A DNA stretch of 64,000 bases from Azospirillum endophyticum. GTDB taxonomy: Bacteria > Pseudomonadota > Alphaproteobacteria > Azospirillales > Azospirillaceae. The notes under the pieces are model-generated. The model searched no databases. It saw nothing but the letters and a program-made list of their open reading frames with translations, and had not been told where the DNA came from. The position numbers were made by a program, and so were the translations under genes. The stretch lies in NCBI RefSeq assembly GCF_016595245.1, contig NZ_JAENHM010000044.1:186001-250000 (forward strand), read 5' to 3'. Numbering within the stretch: the first letter of the stretch is position 1; each line of letters begins with the position of its first letter. This document shows, piece after piece, positions 35,721 through 44,516 of this stretch.

Positions 35721-36422
35721 TCAGGCGGCCGTCGGCGTCGCCACGTCCGGGTGCAGCGCGCTGGCGGCGGTGCCGACCAGCCCCAGCGCGCCGGCCAGCA
35801 GCAGCGGCGCCGCCAGCCCGCTGTTCTTGACCAGGATGGCACCGATGGCGGCGCCGACGAAGATCGCGACGACGCTGCCGATGCGGCGCACCCAATTGGT
35901 ATCGGCCCCGCCGGCCAATCGGGAATCCGCCGCCAATCCGGTCAGCGTCAGGGTCAGAACCGTGGTGGTCAGGTCCGGCACCTTCAGCTGGCGGATCGTC
36001 GCGTTGCGGAAGCCCATGGCCAGCGCGGTCAGCAGGATGATGCCGTAGAAGCTCGTCGGCGAGACCTCCCCGTCCTGGCGCAGCCAAGCCAGACCGGCGG
36101 CGGCCCACAGCAGTCCGGCCTCGATCAGGGCGGCACTCAGCAGCCAGCGCCGCAGCGGCCGTCCGGCATGGGCCTTCCCGGTGCGCCCGGCGACCAGCGC
36201 TCCGATCAGGAAGGCGCAGATCGCCGTCAGATAGGGGGCGACGTCGAAGCCCTGCGTGCCCGCGGCGGCGAAACCGAGGAACACGATGTTGCCGGTCATG
36301 TTGGCGGTGAACACCTTGTCCAGCCCCAGCACGCTGGTGGCGTCGACCAGCCCGGTCGTCACCGACAGCAGCATCAGCAGCCAGGGCAACGGCGCCGGGA
36401 CGGCGGAGGCGGGCGGGGCCAT
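35721..36422 (-). CDS. DUF1275 (YoaK-like) membrane protein
   Basis: The product has 233 residues with about six helices. TGLVDATSVLGLDKVFTANM followed by TGNIVFLG is the typical DUF1275 N-terminal signature, and FRNATIRQLKVPDLTTTVLT the central one. The role of the family is unknown. It lies 44 nt before the antiporter start and 14 nt after the DoxX stop, so it is probably in one transcript with them. Confidence 0.82.
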   Translation of the reverse strand: MAPPASAVPAPLPWLLMLLSVTTGLVDATSVLGLDKVFTANMTGNIVFLGFAAAGTQGFDVAPYLTAICAFLIGALVAGRTGKAHAGRPLRRWLLSAALIEAGLLWAAAGLAWLRQDGEVSPTSFYGIILLTALAMGFRNATIRQLKVPDLTTTVLTLTLTGLAADSRLAGGADTNWVRRIGSVVAIFVGAAIGAILVKNSGLAAPLLLAGALGLVGTAASALHPDVATPTAA

Positions 36423-36436
36423 GACGTTCCCTTCGC

Positions 36437-36883
36437 TTACGCGTTGGAGCCGAGGCGGCGCCGCATCCGCGATATGATCGCGGCGAGTGCGAAGCCGCCG
36501 ACCAGCCCGATATGCTCGAAGAAGGCGTTGGTCGCCATGAAGCGCTCCGGCCCGGCCATCGTCCAGAAATCATTGGCGATCAGGGCGGCCAGCACGGTGA
36601 AGACGCCGAGCGCGCCGGCGCCGAGCCATAGCGCCCGGTCCAGCAGGATCAGCAGCGGGCCGCCCAGTTCGACCAGGATGGTCAGCGCCGCCCAGAGGGC
36701 CGGCGGGGCGAGGCCGAAATGCGCCTGTTCGGCGACGGCGCCGGGCCAGTCGGTGAGCTTCACCACCCCGCCCAGCAGATAGGCGCCGACCAGCGCCAGC
36801 CGGGCCAGCAGCCACGTGCCATCCCAGTCGAGGATGCGGTCGAGGATGTTTTCTGCCGGACGTTCGAGGTTGCGGAAGGTCAT
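36437..36883 (-). CDS. DoxX family membrane protein
   Basis: The product has 148 residues with four helices. ARLALVGAYLLGGVVKLTDW and ILVELGGPLLILLDRAL match DoxX/SURF4-like proteins, which are linked to quinone or oxidative-stress functions. The ATG at 36883 yields a short soluble N-terminus before the first helix. A type A repeat separates it from the amidohydrolase gene on the same strand. Confidence 0.8.
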   Translation of the reverse strand: MTFRNLERPAENILDRILDWDGTWLLARLALVGAYLLGGVVKLTDWPGAVAEQAHFGLAPPALWAALTILVELGGPLLILLDRALWLGAGALGVFTVLAALIANDFWTMAGPERFMATNAFFEHIGLVGGFALAAIISRMRRRLGSNA

Positions 36884-36929
36884 GACGGGGGGTGTTCCGG
36901 TTTTGGGAAAGTGAGGGGACTCGATGGTC

Positions 36930-37072
36930 GCCCTCTCTCCCCCGGGGAGAGGGAGGGGACCCGCGCCGCAGGCGTGGGGAGGGTGAGGGGGATGCACATG
37001 TTGGATTCTCGATAGGGGGCCGCCGCGCGCCCCCCTCACCCTAACCCTCTCCCCGGGGGGGAGAGGGGATTT
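36930..37072. repeat. Type A dispersed palindromic repeat, copy 3
   Basis: The left arm CCCTCTCTCCCCCGGGGAGAGGG is followed by GGGAGGGTGAGGGGGATGC, with extra bases between; the right arm is CCCCCTCACCCTAACCCTCT with GGGGGGGAGAGGGG. It lies between amidohydrolase and DoxX genes. Confidence 0.85.
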
Positions 37073-37091
37073 TTCCCAATGTGAGAGGCGG

Positions 37092-39104
37092 TTACACCGC
37101 CCAGCAGCCGCAGCCCAGCGCACCCCAGAAGGACTGCACGTCGGCGGCCGGGACGTCGGCGGCATAGGCGGCGGCATGGTCGTGGCCATGGACGCCGCAG
37201 CCGGTGGCGCAGCCGCAGGCCGAGGCCAGCGCCTGACGCTGGTTGTTCGCAGCGGCGTCGGCCGACTTGTAGTAGCCGCCGAAGGTCCGCACCGGCGACC
37301 AGTCCGGCATCGGCTTGGGCAGCTGCGGCGCCAGCGGGCCGTAATCGCCCTCGCCATGCACCACCGCGCCGCCGAGCATGGTCAGGACGGAGGTCAGGTG
37401 GACGATGCGGTCCTCCGGCACCGAGAAGAAGTCGTCGGACAGCACGGCGAGGTCGGCGAGCTGGCCGGCCTTGATCTGGCCCTTCTTGCCCTGCTCGTTG
37501 GAGAACCAGGTGTTGGCCTCCGTCCACAGCCGCAGCGCCGTCTCGCGGTCCAGCAAATTGGCCCGCGGATAGAGGCTGAGGCCGCCCACCGTCCGGCCGG
37601 TCACCAGCCAGGACAGCGAGACCCACGGGTTGTAGCTGGCGACGCGGGTCGCATCGGTGCCGCCGCCGACCGGCAGGCCGGCCGCCATCATCTTGGCGAT
37701 CGGCGGGGTCTGTTCCGCCGCCTTGGCGCCGTAGCGCTCGACGAAATATTCACCCTGGTAGGCCATCCGGTGCTGCACGGCGATGCCGCCGCCGAGCGCC
37801 GCGATGCGGTCGATGTTGCGGTCGCTGATCGTCTCGGCATGGTCGAAGAACCAGTGCAGCCCGTCGAAGGGGACGTCGCGGTTGACCTTCTCGAAGACGT
37901 CGAGCGCCCGGCTGATGGTCTGGTCATAGGTGGCGTGCAGGCGCCAGGGCCAGCGATTCTCGGCCAGCAGGCGGACCACCGGCTCCAGGTCGCCTTCCAT
38001 GCTGGGCGGCATGTCGGGACGGGCGACGCGGAAATCCTCGAAATCGGCGGCGGAATAGACCAGCATCTCGCCGGCGCCGTTGTGGCGGTAGCTGTCGTCG
38101 CCGTCGCCGGGCTTCACCTTCGACGCCCAGCCGGCGAAGTCGGCCAGCTCCTCCTTCGGCTTCTGGGTGAACAGGTTGTAGCTGATGCGCAGGGTCAGCT
38201 CGCCGTCGGCATGCAGCTTCTCGACGATGGCGTAGTCGTCGGGATAGTTCTGGTAGCCGCCGCCGGCGTCGATCACCCCGGTCACGCCCAGCCGGTTCAT
38301 CTCGCGCATGAAGTGGCGGGTGGAGTTCAGCTGGTACTCGGGCGGCAGCTTCGGCCCCTTGGCCAGCGTCGAATAGAGGATCGTCGCGTTGGGCTGGGCC
38401 AGCAGCAGGCCGGTCGGGTTGCCGGCGGCATCGTGCACGATCTCGCCGCCCGGCGGGTTCGGCGTATCCTTGGTGTAGCCGACGGCGCGCAGGGCCGCGG
38501 CGTTCAGCAGGGCGCGGTCGTAGAGGTGCAGGATGAAGACCGGCGTGTCGGGGGCGGCGGCGTTCAGCTCCTCGATGGTCGGCAGGCGCTTTTCGGCGAA
38601 TTGGTGCTCGGTGAAGCCGCCGACGACGCGGACCCATTGCGGCGCCGGGGTGATGGCCGCCTGCTGCTTCAGCATCGCCATGGCGTCGGCGAGGCTCGGC
38701 ACGCCGTCCCAGCGCAGCTCCATGTTGTAGTTCAGGCCGCCGCGGATGATGTGCATGTGGCTGTCGATCAGCCCGGGGATCACCCGGCGGCCCTTGGCGT
38801 CGATCACCGTGGCCTGGGGGGCGGCGGCCCGCACCTCGGCCTCGGTGCCGACGGCGAGGAAGCGGCCGTCGCGGATCGCGATGGCGCCGGCCTGCGGGTT
38901 GGCGCGGTCGAGCGTGGTGACCTTGGCGTTGACGAGGATCAGATCGCCTGAGGCGGCAGTGTTCGGCATGGCGGCATTCCCGGGTCTGGACGCGAGGGTG
39001 GACAGCAGCGGCGATGCTAGCAGGGATGCGGCGGCACTTCCCGCCATCGCTTTCCGGCGGTCGATCATGGGAGGCGTGGGCTTGGGAGGCGTGGGAGGCG
39101 TCAC
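37092..39104 (-). CDS. YtcJ-like amidohydrolase with Cys/His-rich tail
   Basis: The product has 670 residues. A Tat-like N-terminus (IDRRKAMAGSAAASLLASPL) suggests export. The amidohydrolase core reads VIPGLIDSHMHIIRGG for the first metal ligands, then FDHAETISDRNI and GGGTDATRVASYNPWVSL near the end. Amidohydrolase-3 (YtcJ-like) enzymes hydrolyse amides or imines of unknown type. The extra tail after about residue 630 carries CGCATGCGVHGHDH and ends GALGCGCWAV. The ATG at 39104 forms an ATGA overlap with the XapX gene. Confidence 0.83.
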   Translation of the reverse strand: MTPPTPPKPTPPMIDRRKAMAGSAAASLLASPLLSTLASRPGNAAMPNTAASGDLILVNAKVTTLDRANPQAGAIAIRDGRFLAVGTEAEVRAAAPQATVIDAKGRRVIPGLIDSHMHIIRGGLNYNMELRWDGVPSLADAMAMLKQQAAITPAPQWVRVVGGFTEHQFAEKRLPTIEELNAAAPDTPVFILHLYDRALLNAAALRAVGYTKDTPNPPGGEIVHDAAGNPTGLLLAQPNATILYSTLAKGPKLPPEYQLNSTRHFMREMNRLGVTGVIDAGGGYQNYPDDYAIVEKLHADGELTLRISYNLFTQKPKEELADFAGWASKVKPGDGDDSYRHNGAGEMLVYSAADFEDFRVARPDMPPSMEGDLEPVVRLLAENRWPWRLHATYDQTISRALDVFEKVNRDVPFDGLHWFFDHAETISDRNIDRIAALGGGIAVQHRMAYQGEYFVERYGAKAAEQTPPIAKMMAAGLPVGGGTDATRVASYNPWVSLSWLVTGRTVGGLSLYPRANLLDRETALRLWTEANTWFSNEQGKKGQIKAGQLADLAVLSDDFFSVPEDRIVHLTSVLTMLGGAVVHGEGDYGPLAPQLPKPMPDWSPVRTFGGYYKSADAAANNQRQALASACGCATGCGVHGHDHAAAYAADVPAADVQSFWGALGCGCWAV

Positions 39105-39412
39105 GCCTTGTCTCCCTCGGCGGTCTTGGCGGCAGTCTTGCCGGCAGTCTCGGCAGCGGCCTTGACGGCCGGCGGCGCCTCCGCTCCCACATGCGGCCCC
39201 AGCACATGGCGGGCGCAGTCGGTCTGGATGAAGGCGACGACCGGTTCACCGGCGATCAGCCGCTTGACGACCGGCACCACCTGTTCGCCGACCAGCATGC
39301 CGAGCAGTCCGATCAGGGCAATGGTCGGCGGTGCGGGCGAGCGGACGCCGATCAGCGCATAGATGACGCCGACCAGGATGCCGGCGCCGGCCGAAAGGAG
39401 ATAGGGCATCAT
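39101..39412 (-). CDS. XapX-domain (DUF1427) membrane protein
   Basis: The product has 103 residues with two helices: YLLSAGAGILVGVIYALIGV, with VRSPAPPTIALIGLLGMLVG as the XapX signature. An Ala/Lys-rich tail follows. XapX proteins are named after xanthosine-permease-linked genes, but their function is not settled. Two adjacent ATGs (39412, 39409) are possible. It overlaps the amidohydrolase start. Confidence 0.8.
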   Translation of the reverse strand: MMPYLLSAGAGILVGVIYALIGVRSPAPPTIALIGLLGMLVGEQVVPVVKRLIAGEPVVAFIQTDCARHVLGPHVGAEAPPAVKAAAETAGKTAAKTAEGDKA

Positions 39413-39481
39413 GGGTCCGGACTCCCGGTCTGTAAATTGGGACCGGTGCCCAGGCGGAGCCGGGCACCGGGGCATGTCGGA

Positions 39482-40162
39482 TCAGCCGTGCTTGATGCCG
39501 CCGACCACCTTGTGCGGGAACTCGCCGCGCTGCGGGGCCTTGTGCAGCATGGTGTAAGCGTAATCGACGCCCATGCCGTAGGCGCCGAAATGCTCGCGCA
39601 CGATGTTCATCACGCCGTCATAGGTCTCGCGCTTGGCCCAGTCGCGCTGGATTTCCAGCAGGACGTTGACCGCGGTGATCGAATGGGCGCCGGCCTGCTC
39701 CATGCGGCGGACCGCGGCGTCGTGGGCCTCCTGCGAGGTGCCACCCGAGCAGTCGGTGACGATGTAGACCTCGAAGCCTTCCTCGATGGCGCACAGCGTC
39801 GGGTACAGCAGGCAGGCTTCCGTCCACAATGCCGCGATGACCAGCTTCTTCTTGCCGGTCGCCTTGACGGCGGCCACCAGCTCCTCGGAGTCCCAGCTGT
39901 TCATCGAGGTGCGCTCGATCGGGTCCTGCTTCAGGACATCCATCAGCTCCGGCCAGATGTAGCCCGAGAAGCTCTCGGTCTCCACCGCGGTCACAATGGT
40001 CGAGGCGCCGAACAGACGGGCGGTCTTGGCCAGGGCGATGGTGTTGTTCTTCAGCTGCTGGCGGTCGATGTTGACGACGCCGAAAGACATCTGCGGCTGA
40101 TGGTCGACGAAGATGAAGACGGTGTCGTCGGCGTTGATCAGCGACTTGGCCGGAAAGGTCAT
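39482..40162 (-). CDS. Isochorismatase-family hydrolase
   Basis: The product has 226 residues. The cysteine-hydrolase elements are visible: FVDHQPQMSFGV with the catalytic Asp, KKLVIAALWTEACLLYPTLC with the lysine and the nucleophile in TEACLLYP, and the Asp-Cys turn VTDCSGG. Members hydrolyse amides such as nicotinamide, ureidoacrylate or unknown substrates. It is the first gene of the operon that continues with XapX and amidohydrolase genes, so a small-molecule degradation or detoxification role is likely. Confidence 0.85.
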   Translation of the reverse strand: MTFPAKSLINADDTVFIFVDHQPQMSFGVVNIDRQQLKNNTIALAKTARLFGASTIVTAVETESFSGYIWPELMDVLKQDPIERTSMNSWDSEELVAAVKATGKKKLVIAALWTEACLLYPTLCAIEEGFEVYIVTDCSGGTSQEAHDAAVRRMEQAGAHSITAVNVLLEIQRDWAKRETYDGVMNIVREHFGAYGMGVDYAYTMLHKAPQRGEFPHKVVGGIKHG

Positions 40163-40321
40163 GATTTTTCCTGTTTGGTGCGGGTTTCAAAGAGGTCGTC
40201 GCCTGCCGTCGGTGCGTCGTCGGCGCCGTCTGACAGGGACTTTGTCACAGTGGAGGTGATTGGAACAATCATGTGTAATTGAACATGACTGTTGCCTTAA
40301 TCATGACAGTAGAGATGAGGG
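40163..40321 (-). promoter_or_regulatory. Promoter region with repeated CATG motifs
   Basis: This AT-rich gap precedes the isochorismatase gene. CATGT at 40270-40274 and ACATG at 40283-40287 form an inverted repeat, and CATGAC recurs at 40284 and 40302. These spaced motifs look like regulator sites for the downstream hydrolase operon; the regulator is not in view. Confidence 0.4.
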
Positions 40322-40816
40322 TCAGCCGGCGGCTTCGCCGGTCACCAGATGGGCTTCGAGCATCCACAGCTGCTTGTCGCACTCGCGCGAGACCTGGGTG
40401 AACAGGTCGGCGGTGTCGGCATCGCCCACCCCGGTGGCGGTCTCGATATCGGCGCGGGCGCGGGCGCCGAACTGGGCCAGCGCACCGGCCAGCGCCTTCA
40501 AGTGCGCCACGCCGTCCACCGCCTGAAGCGGATACTCGTACAGCGCGCTGCGGGCGGCGGTGGTCTGCACCCGGCCGTCGGCGACATGGCCCAGGGCGGT
40601 GATGCGCTCGGCGATCAGGTCGACGAAGCCTTCGACCTCGTCATGGATGCGGTCGAACAGTTCATGGAGCTGCAGGAAGTGCGGCCCCTTGACGTTCCAG
40701 TGCGCCTGCTTGGTCTGGGCTTCGAGGTCGAGCGCGTCGGACAGGCGGGCCTGGAGCAGCGCCGCCGCTTCTTTGCGCACCGATTCATGCAGGTCGAGAC
40801 GGGACAGGTAGGTCAT
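40322..40816 (-). CDS. dps: Dps-family DNA-protection ferritin
   Basis: The product has 164 residues. The Dps ferroxidase signature is complete: QTKQAHWNVKGPHFLQLHELFD then HDEVEGFVDLIAERITALG. It oxidises Fe2+ with hydrogen peroxide and can bind DNA. It starts 4 nt after the stop of the exported hydrolase gene, so both are probably expressed together under oxidative stress. Confidence 0.93.
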   Translation of the reverse strand: MTYLSRLDLHESVRKEAAALLQARLSDALDLEAQTKQAHWNVKGPHFLQLHELFDRIHDEVEGFVDLIAERITALGHVADGRVQTTAARSALYEYPLQAVDGVAHLKALAGALAQFGARARADIETATGVGDADTADLFTQVSRECDKQLWMLEAHLVTGEAAG

Positions 40817-40820
40817 CGGC

Positions 40821-41819
40821 TCAGCTCCGGATGAAGGCCAGCAGTTCCTCGTTCACGATGTCCTTGTGCGTGGTGCACATGCCGTGCGGCGCACCGGCGA
40901 CCACCTTTAGCGTGCCCTTCGGCAGAAGCGCGACGGCAGCCTTGGCCGAGGTGGCGATCGGGACGATCTGGTCGTCGTCGCCATGCATGACCAGCGTCGG
41001 GACGATCATCTTCTTCAGGTCTTCGCGCTGGTCGGTCTCGGAGAAGGCCTTGACGCACTCGTACTCGGCCAGCAGGCTGCCCATCATGCCCTGCATCCAG
41101 AAGCTGTCGATGACGCCCTGCGAAACCTTGGCCCCCGGCCGGTTGTAGCCGTAGAAGGGCGTCGTCAGATCCCGGAAGAACTGCGAGCGGTCGGCCTTCA
41201 CGCCGGCACGGATGCCGTCGAACACCTCCATCGGCACGCCGTCCGGGTTCCAGTCGGTCTTCACCATGATCGGCGGGATGGCGCCGATCAGCGCCGCCTT
41301 GGCGACGCGCGACACGCCGTGGCGGCCGATGTAGCGGGCCACTTCGCCGCCGCCGGTGGAATGGCCGACATGGACGGCGTTCTTCAGCCCCAGCGCTTCG
41401 GTCACCGCGGCCAGATCATCGGCGTAATGGTCGAGGTCGTTGCCGAAGCCCGGCTGCGACGACCGGCCGTGGCCGCGGCGGTCATGGGCGATGGTGCGGT
41501 AGCCGTGCTGGGCCAGGAACATCATCTGGTCTTCGAAGGCGTCGCCGGTCAGCGGCCAGCCATGGCTGAAGACCACCGGCTGGCCGGTCTGCGGACCCCA
41601 TTGCTTGACGTAGATCTGGACGCCGTCCTTGGTGGTGACGTAGCTGCCCTGGAGCATGGGTTTGAATCCTTTGGTCTGGTCTTGGCGGACGGCCGTCTTT
41701 TCGGCCGCAGCGGCGGCGGGGCCGGCGACCGCTGTCAGCACGCTGCTCCCCGCAACGGCGAGGGCGGCGCTGCCGGAGAGGACCGTGCGGCGGGACGGCT
41801 GGAAATCCTGGGTGGTCAT
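40821..41819 (-). CDS. Tat-exported alpha/beta-hydrolase (non-heme haloperoxidase type)
   Basis: The product has 332 residues. A twin-arginine signal ([20 protein letters not shown]) precedes a hydrolase domain from about residue 55. The catalytic Ser lies in [13 protein letters not shown], the Asp in [10 protein letters not shown] and the His in GAPHGMC. The [20 protein letters not shown] block is typical of the cofactor-free chloroperoxidase/arylesterase group. Location with dps suggests a peroxide-response unit. The start at 41819 begins just before the Tat motif. Confidence 0.85.
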   Translation of the reverse strand: MTTQDFQPSRRTVLSGSAALAVAGSSVLTAVAGPAAAAAEKTAVRQDQTKGFKPMLQGSYVTTKDGVQIYVKQWGPQTGQPVVFSHGWPLTGDAFEDQMMFLAQHGYRTIAHDRRGHGRSSQPGFGNDLDHYADDLAAVTEALGLKNAVHVGHSTGGGEVARYIGRHGVSRVAKAALIGAIPPIMVKTDWNPDGVPMEVFDGIRAGVKADRSQFFRDLTTPFYGYNRPGAKVSQGVIDSFWMQGMMGSLLAEYECVKAFSETDQREDLKKMIVPTLVMHGDDDQIVPIATSAKAAVALLPKGTLKVVAGAPHGMCTTHKDIVNEELLAFIRS

Positions 41820-41940
41820 GCGAAGTCCATTCGGGGCCGGGCCGGCAGGGCGGCGTCGGCTGTCTTGATGAACGGATATTAGGGAATGGGCGAAGAGGGG
41901 GATTGCCTCTTCGGAACCGCTTTTGCCGGTTCTGCGCATT

Positions 41941-42087
41941 ATCCCCTCTCCCCCCCGGGGAGAGGGTCAGGGTGAGGGGGGCGCATTGCGAGGATCAGGG
42001 GGATGAGCGGCGCCTCGCACACCTTGCAAAGCCAAGAGATGCATCCCCCTCACCCCGACCCTCTCCCCGGGGGGGAGAGGGGGATTC
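41941..42087. repeat. Type A dispersed palindromic repeat, copy 4
   Basis: Left arm CCCCTCTCCCCCCCGGGGAGAGGG then TCAGGGTGAGGGGGGCGCAT; right arm CCCCCTCACCCCGACCC with GGGGGGGAGAGGGGG. Its centre differs from the other copies. It lies between the oxidoreductase stop and the exported hydrolase start. Confidence 0.85.
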
Positions 42088-42119
42088 TGGTGGGTTACGG
42101 GTCGGTGAAGGTCGGGGAA

Positions 42120-43292
42120 CTATCCCGCCAAAGACACCCACGCGGCATCGCGGCGGCTGGACTCCACCGCGCCATGGATGAAGCGCACGCCGCGTACGCC
42201 ATCCTCCACCGTGGGCAGGGGCACGTCGGCCGGAGCCGGGCGGCCGTCCAGGCGGGCGGCGATGCGGTCGGCGGCGTCGCGGTAGATCTGGGCGAAGCCT
42301 TCCAGATAGCCTTCCGGATGGCCGGCGGGAGTGCGCGAAATCGCGCTCGCCGCCGGCAGGCTCCCGGCACCGGCACGCAACAGGGTGCGGGTCGGCTCGC
42401 CCAACGGAGTGAAGCGCAGTTCGTTGGGCTGCTCCTGCTGCCATTCCAGGCCGCCGGCCTCGCCGAAGACGCGCAGGCGCAGGCCGTTGGTGGTGCCGGG
42501 AGAGACTTGGCTCGCCCACAGCATGCCGCGGGCGCCGCCGTCGAACCGCATCATGATGTGAGCGTTGTCGTCCAGGCGCCGGCCGGGCACGAAGGCGCTC
42601 AGGTCGGCGGCGAGCGCCGTGCAGGTGAGGCCGGTGACGAACTCCGCCAGATGGAAGGCGTGGGTGCCGATGTCGCCGATGCAGCCGGCGATGCCGCTCT
42701 GCGCCGGGTCGGTGCGCCAGGACGCCTGCTTATTGCCGTTGGCCTCCAGGTCGGTCGCCAGCCAGTCCTGGGCATATTCAGCCTGTACCACCCTGATCCG
42801 GCCGAGCATGCCCGACGCCACCATGGCGCGGGCCTGCCGGATCATCGGATAGCCGCTGTAATTGTGGGTCAGCACGAAGACGAGGTCGCGGTCGCGCACC
42901 AGGGCTGCCAGCTCCTCCGCCTCCTCCACCGTATGGACCAGCGGCTTGTCGCAGATGACGTGGATGCCGGCCTCCAGGAAGGCCTTGGCGGCGGGATGAT
43001 GCAGATGGTTGGGCGTGACGATGGCGACCGCGTCGATGCCGTCGGGGCGTGCCGCTTCCGCCGCCGCCATCTGATGGAAATCGTCGTAGCGGCGGTCGGG
43101 CGCCAGGTATAGCTCCGCTCCGCTGGACCGCGCCCGTTCCGGGTCGGAGGACAGGGCGCCGGCGACCAGTTCGTAACGGTCGTCGATGCGGGCGGCGATG
43201 CGGTGGACCGCGCCGATGAAGGCACCCTGGCCGCCGCCGACCATGCCCAGCCTCAAGCGTCTCGACGACACGGGTGCTCGATCCACGCTCAT
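42120..43292 (-). CDS. Gfo/Idh/MocA-family sugar oxidoreductase
   Basis: The product has 390 residues. The Rossmann start reads [17 protein letters not shown], the cofactor/catalytic segment is [12 protein letters not shown], and [15 protein letters not shown] carries the His pair near the active site. These enzymes oxidise a hydroxyl of sugars or cyclitols with NAD(P). It overlaps the isomerase gene by ATGA and follows a sugar ABC operon, so it likely acts on the imported sugar; which one is unknown. Confidence 0.85.
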   Translation of the reverse strand: MSVDRAPVSSRRLRLGMVGGGQGAFIGAVHRIAARIDDRYELVAGALSSDPERARSSGAELYLAPDRRYDDFHQMAAAEAARPDGIDAVAIVTPNHLHHPAAKAFLEAGIHVICDKPLVHTVEEAEELAALVRDRDLVFVLTHNYSGYPMIRQARAMVASGMLGRIRVVQAEYAQDWLATDLEANGNKQASWRTDPAQSGIAGCIGDIGTHAFHLAEFVTGLTCTALAADLSAFVPGRRLDDNAHIMMRFDGGARGMLWASQVSPGTTNGLRLRVFGEAGGLEWQQEQPNELRFTPLGEPTRTLLRAGAGSLPAASAISRTPAGHPEGYLEGFAQIYRDAADRIAARLDGRPAPADVPLPTVEDGVRGVRFIHGAVESSRRDAAWVSLAG

Positions 43293-44356
43293 GATGCCCC
43301 TTTCCCCAGACCGAGAATCCGGCGGTTGGCCGCCTCGTCGGTTCCGGCATCGGCGAAATCGTCGAAGGCGCGGTCGGTGACGCGGATGATGTGGTCCTGG
43401 ATGAAGCGGGCGCCCTCGGCGGCCCCCTGTTCCGGATGCTTGATGCAGCATTCCCATTCCAGCACCGCCCAGCCGTCGAAGCCGTATTGGGTCAGCTTGG
43501 AGAAGATGCCGCGGAAATCGACCTGCCCGTCGCCCAGCGAGCGGAAGCGCCCGGCCCGGTCCTTCCACGGCGCATAGCCGGAATAGACGCCCTGCCAGGG
43601 GGTCGGGTTGAACTCGGCATCCTTGACGTGAAACATGCGGATGCGGTCGCGGAGCACGTCGATGTATCCGAGATAGTCCAGTTGCTGGAGCACGAAATGG
43701 CTGGGGTCGAACAGGATGTTGCAGCGCTCATGCCCGCCGACCCGGTCGAGGAACATCTGGAAGGTCGTGCCGTCGAACAAGTCCTCGCCGGGGTGGATCT
43801 CGTAGCAGAGGTCGCAGCCGGCCTCGTCGAAGGCGTCGAGGATCGGACGCCAGCGCTTCGCCAGCTCGTCGAAGGCGGTTTCGATCAGGCCGGGCGGGCG
43901 CTGCGGCCAGGGGTAGAGATAGGGCCAGGCCAGCGCGCCGGAAAAGGTGGCGTGGGCGGTCAGGCCGAGATTGGCCGACGCCTTGGCGGCGAGGTGCAGC
44001 TGTTCCACCGCCCAGGCCTGCCGGGCGTCGGGGCGACCGTGGACCTCCGCCGGGGCGAAGCCGTCATAGAGGGCGTCGTAGGCGGGATGGACGGCGACGA
44101 GCTGGCCTTGCAGATGGGTCGACAGCTCGGTCAGTTCGACGCCGGCATCGGCCAGCGTACCCTTGACCTCGTCGCAATAGGTTCGGCTGGTCGCGGCTTT
44201 TTGCAGGTCGAACAGGCGGCGGTCCCAGCTCGGGATCTGCACGCCCTTGAAGCCCAGGCCGGCAGCCCAGCGGGCGATGCCGTCCAGCGAGTTGAACGGG
44301 GCGGCGTCGCCCGCGAACTGGGCGAGGAAGATCGCGGGGCCTTTGATGGTCTTCAT
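43289..44356 (-). CDS. Sugar isomerase/epimerase, TIM-barrel (AP-endonuclease-2 fold)
   Basis: The product has 355 residues with the xylose-isomerase-like barrel. Metal ligands are suggested by CYEIHPGEDLFDG, NILFDPSHFVLQQLD and FHVKDAEFNPTP. A C-terminal WAVLEWECC completes the barrel. Such proteins act on keto-sugars or inosose-like intermediates and are commonly paired with Gfo/Idh/MocA enzymes as here. The N-terminal FLAQFAGDAAPFNSLDGIA is conserved in this subgroup. Substrate unknown. Confidence 0.83.
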   Translation of the reverse strand: MKTIKGPAIFLAQFAGDAAPFNSLDGIARWAAGLGFKGVQIPSWDRRLFDLQKAATSRTYCDEVKGTLADAGVELTELSTHLQGQLVAVHPAYDALYDGFAPAEVHGRPDARQAWAVEQLHLAAKASANLGLTAHATFSGALAWPYLYPWPQRPPGLIETAFDELAKRWRPILDAFDEAGCDLCYEIHPGEDLFDGTTFQMFLDRVGGHERCNILFDPSHFVLQQLDYLGYIDVLRDRIRMFHVKDAEFNPTPWQGVYSGYAPWKDRAGRFRSLGDGQVDFRGIFSKLTQYGFDGWAVLEWECCIKHPEQGAAEGARFIQDHIIRVTDRAFDDFADAGTDEAANRRILGLGKGAS

Positions 44357-44400
44357 GGGTCTGGCTCCCTGATGCGGGGAGGAGTCGGCTGGCGGTTGCC

Positions 44401-44506
44401 GCCACCTAACCTCCCCCGCTGGGCGGGGGAGGGACTGCCGCCGAACGCCGACAAAGCTCCAATTCCCTCCCCCGCCCAGCGGGGGAGGGTTAGGGTGGGG
44501 GCTAAC
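44401..44506. repeat. Type B dispersed palindromic repeat, copy 1
   Basis: CCTAACCTCCCCCGCTGGGC leads to GGGGGAGGGACTGC, a central CGCCGACAAAGCTCC, and a mirrored CCCTCCCCCGCCCAGCGGGG arm. It lies just past the 3' end of the sugar-binding-protein gene. It matches the reverse complement of the copy at 48256-48372. Confidence 0.85.
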
Positions 44507-44516
44507 GTTGCAAGGA

